A DNA stretch of 64,000 bases from Cellvibrio sp. PSBB023 (GTDB lineage Bacteria; Pseudomonadota; Gammaproteobacteria; Pseudomonadales; Cellvibrionaceae): contig NZ_CP019799.1 in assembly GCF_002007605.1 (NCBI RefSeq), positions 248,001 to 312,000 of the forward strand. Reading direction: 5' to 3'. This document shows, piece by piece, positions 58,987 to 64,000 of the stretch (position 1 is its first letter; every line of letters begins with the position of its first letter). The translations under genes and the position numbers were made by a program. The notes under the pieces are model-generated. The model saw nothing but the letters and a program-made list of their open reading frames with translations. It made no database searches and was not told where the DNA came from.

Positions 58987-59119
58987 TTACAACGTTAAGC
59001 TCAGCCGCAGTTTATAAGTTGCCGTTTTGTGGAAGCCTTTTGCGAAGCAAAACCACAAAACGGCAACTTATAAACTGTCGAGCGCACGTAGTGCGCGGTG
59101 CTGGAGCGCATTGTTATAA
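58987..59119 (-). repeat. attC site 3
   Basis: R' core TTACAAC (58987-58993), R'' core GTTATAA (59113-59119). Palindrome GCCGCAGTTTATAAGTTGCC / GGCAACTTATAAACTGTC, nested stem GCGCACGTAGTGCGC. Confidence 0.9.
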
Positions 59120-59429
59120 AAAGCTGCAATTTCTACACGCCGGCACACACTAAAATGTTCAATAAAACGCATAACTTGAAGCCAGGAAAAGAACTTACCA
59201 GCAGAGCAATGCGACCATTTTTTTAAAAGCACCATTTGCAGATAACTGAATCTGTTGATGTAACTATTCAAGAGACTGCAACGAAACTACGTTTTTACCA
59301 AAACTTTCTTAGCGGGTAAATTAGCCAAACTTACCGAATTGCACAAACCAAAATATTGCTACAAAGCGAAACCTTTCCGGTGGTGATATTGCACAAACTT
59401 TCCGAAAAGGTTTGAAAAGTCATTTCCCG
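59120..59429 (-). other. cassette 3: probably non-coding
   Basis: About 310 bp. One minus-strand frame (start 59271) runs into the attC and ends at 59068 (67 aa); it has no recognisable sequence. Upstream of it the segment GTTTGTGCAAT occurs twice (~59336-59346 and 59389-59399). I see no firm gene. Confidence 0.45.
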
Positions 59430-59541
59430 TTATAACGTTGCGTTCACCTGCGGATTGTAAGTAGCGCGTTGCGATAAACTTAGCGCAGCGATATTGCAAA
59501 AGCGCTACTTACAATTCGTCAGGTGCAATGCTTTGTTATAA
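59430..59541 (-). repeat. attC site 2
   Basis: R' core TTATAAC (59430-59436), R'' core GTTATAA (59535-59541). About 112 bp: GCGGATTGTAAGTAGCGC / GCGCTACTTACAATTCGTC. Confidence 0.9.
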
Positions 59542-59557
59542 ATTTGCATTTAAAGTA

Positions 59558-59959
59558 TTACTGAAATAGCAATACTGCCAAACCAATAATTACGATAAAT
59601 GCCACTATTGCACTCTTTGAAATAAAGGTACGTTTTTTCTCTTTATGAAAGTTGCTTTCATTCCTTTCTGGTAAAAACCAAACTTTCAAAGCAGCCACTT
59701 GAACCAAATGGCCAATTGTTACGGGATAATAACCAAACTCCGGATTTTCAGGCCACCCAACTTCAGGCGAGAAATGTAACGAAAAATTGAAACCAGAGAA
59801 GTCTATATCAAATTTTTTCTGCATTTCTTCAAGAAGTTCAGCCACGTCATCACCAACCAGATTCAAATCCTGCTCAACGTATAGCTCATTTGAAAGAGCT
59901 TCAGGCTCTTCTGAAGCGTAACGAGCTATGATTTCGTAAACTTCTTTAGTGATTTCCAT
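59558..59959 (-). CDS. cassette 2: DUF1493-family protein with C-terminal membrane helix
   Basis: 133 aa. VEQDLNLVGDDVAELLEEMQ, then a phenylalanine-rich block (DIDFSGFNFSLHF), matches DUF1493, an acyl-carrier-like helical domain of unknown role. Unlike many members it ends in a transmembrane segment (SAIVAFIVIIGLAVLLF). The ATG begins only 5 bp after the attC core, leaving almost no leader, so translation may depend on upstream coupling. Confidence 0.7.
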   Translation of the reverse strand: MEITKEVYEIIARYASEEPEALSNELYVEQDLNLVGDDVAELLEEMQKKFDIDFSGFNFSLHFSPEVGWPENPEFGYYPVTIGHLVQVAALKVWFLPERNESNFHKEKKRTFISKSAIVAFIVIIGLAVLLFQ

Positions 59960-59964
59960 TGGAT

Positions 59965-60078
59965 TTATAACGTTGCGATAAACGGTGGTTTTTAAGTAGC
60001 ACTTTTGCCATAAAATGGAGCGAAGCGGAATGGCAAAAATGCTACTTAAAAACCATCCGTTTGATTGCCTTGTTATGC
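59965..60078 (-). repeat. attC site 1 (short type)
   Basis: R' core TTATAAC (59965-59971), R'' core GTTATGC (60072-60078). GGTGGTTTTTAAGTAGCA / TGCTACTTAAAAACCATCC with GGAGCGAAGCGGAA centre, as in attC6. Confidence 0.92.
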
Positions 60079-60564
60079 TTACTTTGAGCCTTCAGTGACT
60101 AATTGATTTAAGTAATTTCTCAGTTCTATAAGACCAGAATAACCTCGTTCGGTTGTTTCATGCTCAGGTTCCCAGATTATAGTTTTTAGATATTGAAATG
60201 CTCTTGTTTCTAAAACCCATGTAGTTCCGTCAGGGCCTAGTGAGTGATCATTTTGAGGGAGCGTGGTGAGGCATGCTTTTAAAAGTTCCACTGCTTTGAT
60301 GTGCTGCTCTTCGCTGAGATCAATTCTTGTTGTTTTTACTTTTTTGCCCCAGTTGTAGCCACCTTTTCCGTCGTATTCGGAATAAAAAAGCACGTATGGC
60401 TCATGTTGCGTTAGCTCATATTCAATAGGTTTTTCGAAAGTAGGCGCGATTTGAATTAGAGCGAATGGAGAAAAAATCTGTTCACTCAACGTGTAATCTA
60501 ACTCGATGCTTTTGGTGGCGCAGCCACTAAGCAGAGCGAAAATTATAATGCTAACTATTTTCAT
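60079..60564 (-). CDS. cassette 1: lipoprotein of unknown function
   Basis: 161 aa from ATG 60564, with AAGGGAA just upstream. Signal sequence MKIVSIIIFALLSGC gives a lipidated Cys15. Mature part not recognised. It is the cassette next to attI and so the most recently captured and best expressed. The frame is also open upstream to an ATG at 60624 inside attI (20 extra residues), which would read across the recombination point. Confidence 0.7.
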   Translation of the reverse strand: MKIVSIIIFALLSGCATKSIELDYTLSEQIFSPFALIQIAPTFEKPIEYELTQHEPYVLFYSEYDGKGGYNWGKKVKTTRIDLSEEQHIKAVELLKACLTTLPQNDHSLGPDGTTWVLETRAFQYLKTIIWEPEHETTERGYSGLIELRNYLNQLVTEGSK

Positions 60565-60576
60565 GTTTCCCTTAAT

Positions 60577-60660
60577 GCATAACAGTTTATTAGACGGCTG
60601 AGGCCGTATATCACTCCGCCGCATATCATATCGTTTAATTGTTTGGTTTGTCCTGAATGC
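60577..60660 (-). other. probable attI site
   Basis: The junction core is GCATAAC (plus strand, 60577-60583; GTTATGC read in cassette direction) where cassette 1 begins. The attI side continues toward intI without attC-like palindrome. The extent of attI is a guess. Confidence 0.6.
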
Positions 60661-60852
60661 CTTTTGGAATCAATAAGTTAACTGTTGGTACTCTTTATAT
60701 CAGGAGCGTTGATTCCGGCTCAATCTTGCTATCTCCTGCCGCATATCACTTTATACGAGATTTGTTATTAAGTTAAACCCTTGTTTTTATTGATACTAAT
60801 TGCTCTCAGGAAAACTAGTTGGGCTGATATGCGGCTAGAGCCTCATATACGG
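60603..60852. repeat. recurring GCCGYATATCA motif between attI and intI
   Basis: Direct copies at 60603-60613, 60618-60628 and 60738-60748; an inverted copy at 60825-60835 and a degenerate inverted one near 60844-60852. They flank the candidate Pc promoter. Possible integrase- or regulator-binding sites. Confidence 0.6.
60694..60723 (-). promoter_or_regulatory. candidate cassette promoter Pc
   Basis: Minus strand TTGAGC (60718-60723), 18-bp spacer, TATAAA (60694-60699), pointing into the cassettes. A second possibility is TTTAAC (60772-60777), 16 bp, TATAAA (60750-60755). Confidence 0.45.
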
Positions 60853-60881
60853 GGTTGGCGCGCGCTCTGTGTTGGTTTATT

Positions 60882-60897
60882 CTGTATGTATAAACAG
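60882..60897 (+). promoter_or_regulatory. LexA (SOS) box of the integron integrase
   Basis: CTGTATGTATAAACAG, a perfect CTGT-N8-ACAG, 16 bp before the intI start and overlapping the likely -10. SOS control of intI is known in many integrons. Confidence 0.88.
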
Positions 60898-60913
60898 TAT
60901 GGAGATTTTTATC

Positions 60914-61903
60914 ATGGTTGACGATATTCCTTTTCCGTTACCTACTCAGCCAGTGCGATTGGTTGATCGGTTTCGATTCTTTATGCGCTCATTAAATATG
61001 AGCTATAGAACTGAGCAGGCTTATGTGCATTGGTTGTTGCGGTATATTCGTTTTCATGATCGTAGACATCCTGACTCAATGGGAGTTGTAGAACTGGAAG
61101 CATTTTTGTCTCATTTGGCGGTTGATTTGAATTCAGCGATTAATACGCAGCGAACCGCATTGAATGCGTTGATGTTTTTTTATAATAAATTTTTGAACAA
61201 AAATATTGAAGGGCTTGCGCCGGTGCGAGCTACGAAGCATCGGCGCGTTCCTGTGGTGTTTTCTCACGATGAGGCTGTAAGAATTATCCAGCGATTGGAG
61301 CAGCCATATAAATTGGCCGTTCAGCTAATGTATGGGGCCGGTTTACGGTTGAATGAGTGTTTGGCATTAAGGGTAAAAGATGTCGATTTTTCTGGCAATC
61401 AATTGATTGTTCGGGCAGGTAAGGGGGGTAAAGATCGTAGAACGGTTTTGCCTCAAGCTCTGATTGGCGATCTACGACAACAAATAATTATTGTTCAGAA
61501 ATTACATGAACTGGATACAGTTGAGGGGTTTGGTGAAGTTTATATGCCGAATCGGTTGTCTGAAAAATACCCTGAACAGGCAAGATCGTTAACTTGGCAA
61601 TTTTTGTTTCCGTCCGCCAATCGTTCTGTCGACCCTAGATCAGACGTGATCCGTCGCCATCATCTGTATGATGGGACCTTGCAGCGTAAGGTGAAAGACG
61701 CATTGCGTGAGGCAAAAATTTTTAAGCATGCTTCTTGTCATACTTTTCGTCATAGCTTTGCAACTCAGCTATTGGTGGCAGGTTATGACATTCGTACAGT
61801 GCAGGAGTTGTTAGGGCATAGTGATGTGAAGACGACTGAAATCTACACGCATGTGCTGAATAAGGGAGGATTGGGTGTCCGTAGCCCTTTGGATGCGTTT
61901 TAG
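60914..61903 (+). CDS. intI: integron integrase (tyrosine recombinase) IntI
   Basis: 329 aa from ATG 60914 (GGAG 9 nt upstream; the earlier GTG 60869 lies before the LexA box). N-terminal SAM-like domain (MRSLNMSYRTEQAYVHWLLR), catalytic Arg145 (GAGLRLNE), His276-x-x-Arg279 (HTFRHSF), His302 (LGHSD), Tyr311 (IYTHVL). The integron-specific insertion lies around residues 225-260 (DPRSDVIRRHHLYDGTLQR), which ordinary XerC/D lack. Appears fully active. Transcribed away from the array. Confidence 0.97.
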   Translation: MVDDIPFPLPTQPVRLVDRFRFFMRSLNMSYRTEQAYVHWLLRYIRFHDRRHPDSMGVVELEAFLSHLAVDLNSAINTQRTALNALMFFYNKFLNKNIEGLAPVRATKHRRVPVVFSHDEAVRIIQRLEQPYKLAVQLMYGAGLRLNECLALRVKDVDFSGNQLIVRAGKGGKDRRTVLPQALIGDLRQQIIIVQKLHELDTVEGFGEVYMPNRLSEKYPEQARSLTWQFLFPSANRSVDPRSDVIRRHHLYDGTLQRKVKDALREAKIFKHASCHTFRHSFATQLLVAGYDIRTVQELLGHSDVKTTEIYTHVLNKGGLGVRSPLDAF

Positions 61904-61988
61904 TCATATCCTTTCTCTGATCGTGAGTGAGTGCTCGTGATTTGTTATGCTGTGCACTTTATTTACTAATATGCACAATTGAACTCTT

Positions 61989-63266
61989 ATGCGGTACATC
62001 TATAGCTTACTTCTCTACTGTTTATTGCCTTTCATACTGCTGCGTTTACTCTGGCGCGCCCTGGCAGCGCCCGCTTATGCCAAACGCTGGGCAGAGCGCT
62101 TTGGCTTTGTTCCTACTTTATCTACCCATAAAAAAGTCGTGTGGTTGCATACTGTCTCGGTGGGTGAGTTTCTGGCTGCTCTGCCGCTGATTCGCCGTTT
62201 ACAGGCTGATGATCGCGTGCAGTTGGTGATTACTACCACAACCCCAACTGGGTCCGAGCGCGTGCGTGCAACGCTCGGGGATTCTGTTTTTCATGTATAT
62301 GCACCTTATGATTTACCGAATGTGCTGGTGCGTTTTTTAAAGCGTGTGAAACCTTCGCTGTATTTGGTCATGGAAACTGAGTTGTGGCCAAATACCTTGG
62401 CTGCCTGCGCTAGGCGCAATATCCCGGCCATGTTGATCAATGGACGTTTGTCTGAAAAATCTGCGCGTGGCTATGCGCGTTTTGGTGCTTTGACCAAACC
62501 TATGTTGCAACATTTATCGTGCGCAGCGATTCAAAATTTCACTGATGCTGCCCGTTTTGCTGCGCTGGGTTTATCTGACGATAAAGTGATAGTGACAGGT
62601 AATATCAAATTCGATTTGAGTTTAACCGATGATCTTCGTACGAAAGCGGCGACATTGAAAAGTCTGTTATCAAATAATGGACAACGTTTGGTGTTGATTG
62701 CAGCGAGCACCCATCAAGGTGAAGATGAAATTATTCTGGATGCCTTTGCGCAGGTTCGCGCAAGTTCCTCTGGTGAGTCCCGTAGCGCAGTGCTGGTCTT
62801 GGTTCCTCGTCATCCCGAACGCTTTGAGCGGGTAGGGCAGTTGTGCGTAAATCGCGGTTTTAGTGTGGCACGGCGCAGTGAGCATAGTTGGGATAACACT
62901 AATGATATTTTGCTCGGCAATACTATGGGTGAATTGATGCTGATGTTTGGCGCCAGTGATATAGCCTTTGTCGGTGGCAGTTTGGTGCCTAATGGCGGCC
63001 ATAATTTTATTGAGCCAGCCGCTTGGGAATTGCCGCTGTTGAGCGGAGAGCATGTATTTAATTTTGCCGAGGTGGCGCGGCTGATGACGGACGCGGGGGC
63101 TTTGGTACAAGTAGGTTCGGCTACGCAATTGGCGCAGGCATTTTTGCAGTTGATTGATGATGAGGCTGAGCGCAAACGGCGTGGTGTGGCTGCCTTGACT
63201 GTGGCACTGGATAATCGCGGCGCGCTGGATAAAACCTGCGCACTTATTCAACATTATTTGAAGTAG
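61989..63266 (+). CDS. waaA: 3-deoxy-D-manno-octulosonic acid (Kdo) transferase
   Basis: 425 aa. N-terminal membrane anchor, Glycos_transf_N part (VWLHTVSVGEFLAALPLIRR with the catalytic Glu) and a GT-B C-terminal half (FVGGSLVPNGGHNFIEPAAW). Adds Kdo residues to lipid IVA, an essential step in LPS core. 85 bp after intI, in the same direction. Confidence 0.96.
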   Translation: MRYIYSLLLYCLLPFILLRLLWRALAAPAYAKRWAERFGFVPTLSTHKKVVWLHTVSVGEFLAALPLIRRLQADDRVQLVITTTTPTGSERVRATLGDSVFHVYAPYDLPNVLVRFLKRVKPSLYLVMETELWPNTLAACARRNIPAMLINGRLSEKSARGYARFGALTKPMLQHLSCAAIQNFTDAARFAALGLSDDKVIVTGNIKFDLSLTDDLRTKAATLKSLLSNNGQRLVLIAASTHQGEDEIILDAFAQVRASSSGESRSAVLVLVPRHPERFERVGQLCVNRGFSVARRSEHSWDNTNDILLGNTMGELMLMFGASDIAFVGGSLVPNGGHNFIEPAAWELPLLSGEHVFNFAEVARLMTDAGALVQVGSATQLAQAFLQLIDDEAERKRRGVAALTVALDNRGALDKTCALIQHYLK

Positions 63267-63316
63267 CTTTTATCAAATTGACGGAATAAAAACTATAAAA
63301 GCAGCGAAGTAAAAAC

Positions 63317-63349
63317 AAAAATGCCAGGCGGATAGCCTGGCATTTTTTT
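63317..63349. terminator. bidirectional terminator between waaA and tolC
   Basis: AAAAATGCCAGGC / GCCTGGCATTTTT, perfect 13-bp stem, 5-nt loop, T-run on the plus strand and A-tract giving T's on the minus strand. Confidence 0.88.
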
Positions 63350-63374
63350 GTGCAGCTAATAAAAGGATTTCGCC

Positions 63375-64000
63375 TTATTTTTCGTACTGGCTGCGGCTGA
63401 CCAGTGCGTCATCCAACAACCACTTATCAATTTCCTGAACGTCGGCAGGTGTCAGCATACCGGCAACTTCACGCAGCTTGATGGTGTTGATGACATAGGT
63501 ATAAAGCGCATCTGAATAATTGCGGCGCGCTTGATAGAGATTGCGCTGTGCGAGCAATACTTCTACCAAATTACGGGTGCCTACTTCATAGCCGGATTGT
63601 GTTGCTTCCAATGCAGATTGGTTGGAGACAATTGCTTGTTTGCGCGCTTGCACGTTGGCTACATCGGTTTCCACAGACAAATGCAGGGCGCGGGTGTTTT
63701 GGATCACATTGCGCTGGGTGCTGTTGTAGAGTTCCTGTGCCTGGGTGTATTGCGCATAAGCTTGGCGGGTGCGGCCAGAGGTTGCGCCACCGCTGTAAAT
63801 AGGTACATCAAGGCGCAATGAGACGGTGGTGCCATCTCTGCTGATGTCGCTTGGGCCACCGTTTTGAGCGCCGTTGTCGCTATCGCTATCGCTATCGGAA
63901 TAACCCAGGTTGGCGCCCAGTGTAGGCAAGTGACCAGACTTATTTGCTCTGGCATTTTGCAGCGAAGCATCAGCCTGCAGTTTTGAGGCTTTCAGGTTGT
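63375..64000 (-). CDS. tolC: TolC-family outer-membrane efflux protein, C-terminal part
   Basis: About 208 C-terminal codons; the gene continues past the right edge (frame open to 64000). LPTLGANLGYSDSDS, then a run of alternating Ser-Asp encoded by a short tandem repeat (~63880-63898), AYTQAQELYNSTQR and the TolC repeat YEVGTRNLVEVLLAQRNLYQ identify the periplasmic helical barrel. Outer channel for tripartite efflux and type I secretion. Usual neighbour of waaA. Confidence 0.92.
   Translation of the reverse strand, partial: NLKASKLQADASLQNARANKSGHLPTLGANLGYSDSDSDSDNGAQNGGPSDISRDGTTVSLRLDVPIYSGGATSGRTRQAYAQYTQAQELYNSTQRNVIQNTRALHLSVETDVANVQARKQAIVSNQSALEATQSGYEVGTRNLVEVLLAQRNLYQARRNYSDALYTYVINTIKLREVAGMLTPADVQEIDKWLLDDALVSRSQYEK

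Noticed and set aside
59068..59271. 67-aa minus-strand frame in cassette 3
   Set aside because: Ends deep inside attC3 and has no recognisable features; kept only as a remark under cassette 3.
55147..60078. Palindromic repeats read as a CRISPR array or REP elements
   Set aside because: Repeat units are ~110-135 bp with GTTA/TAAC cores and gene-sized spacers of varied length, next to an integrase; there are no cas genes.
60869..60913. GTG at 60869 and ATG at 60899 as intI starts
   Set aside because: The GTG lies upstream of the LexA box/-10; the ATG at 60899 lacks a ribosome-binding site, while 60914 has GGAG at proper distance and matches family length.

Overview
The window reads as about 64 kb of chromosome from a gammaproteobacterium of the Cellvibrionaceae type (Cellvibrio or a close relative). 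I infer this from standard gammaproteobacterial operons (rsxABC, ruvCAB-ybgC-tolQRAB-pal-cpoB, dusB-fis, purHD, aroQ-accBC, waaA-tolC) together with a surface lipoprotein carrying long polyserine linkers, a habit of Cellvibrio and its relatives. No rRNA or tRNA gene was seen, so the genus is an inference.

Layout. 1-7.8 kb: rsxCBA (minus), a REPIN-like inverted pair that closes metG, greB, an S9 peptidase, and tilS, which is split by a one-base frameshift. 7.9-17.8 kb: a polyserine FG-GAP lipoprotein, several hypothetical genes, a Rieske protein, mtgA, aspS and yebC. 17.8-25.9 kb: a membrane-anchored HTH protein, ruvCAB behind a LexA-like box, and the complete Tol-Pal cluster. 25.9-26.4 kb: a gene desert that holds a convincing CsrB/RsmZ-type regulatory RNA on the minus strand with an upstream GacA/UvrY-like palindrome. 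26.5-37.7 kb: a gluzincin peptidase, an LpxR-like protein controlled with its TetR neighbour by a shared operator, ndpA, a RidA-like gene, pilU, a Pat-type acetyltransferase, a histone-deacetylase-like gene and a FadL-type porin. 37.8-49.7 kb: purHD, dusB-fis, a DUF3426 gene, prmA, aroQ-accB-accC and dsbD, all minus.

50.6-61.9 kb is the accessory region: a chromosomal integron. An integron-specific tyrosine recombinase (60914-61903, plus) has a LexA box at its start and faces away from about 13 cassettes lying on the minus strand, each ending in an attC site. Most cassettes encode small membrane, secreted or unknown proteins. Three appear non-coding, one holds two genes, and one carries its gene in reverse with its own promoter. 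The array is invaded by an IS110/IS1111-type element inserted exactly in an attC core (with a structured leader that could be its guide RNA), by a 95%-like remnant of a sister copy in the last attC at the same position, and by an IS3-family element with a textbook -1 frameshift site.

62-64 kb: waaA and the 3' part of a tolC gene resume the core chromosome. The region's themes are envelope maintenance (Tol-Pal, MtgA, DsbD, WaaA, TolC, LpxR-like), DNA repair/SOS (ruvCAB and intI both carry LexA-like boxes) and post-transcriptional control (CsrB-like RNA).
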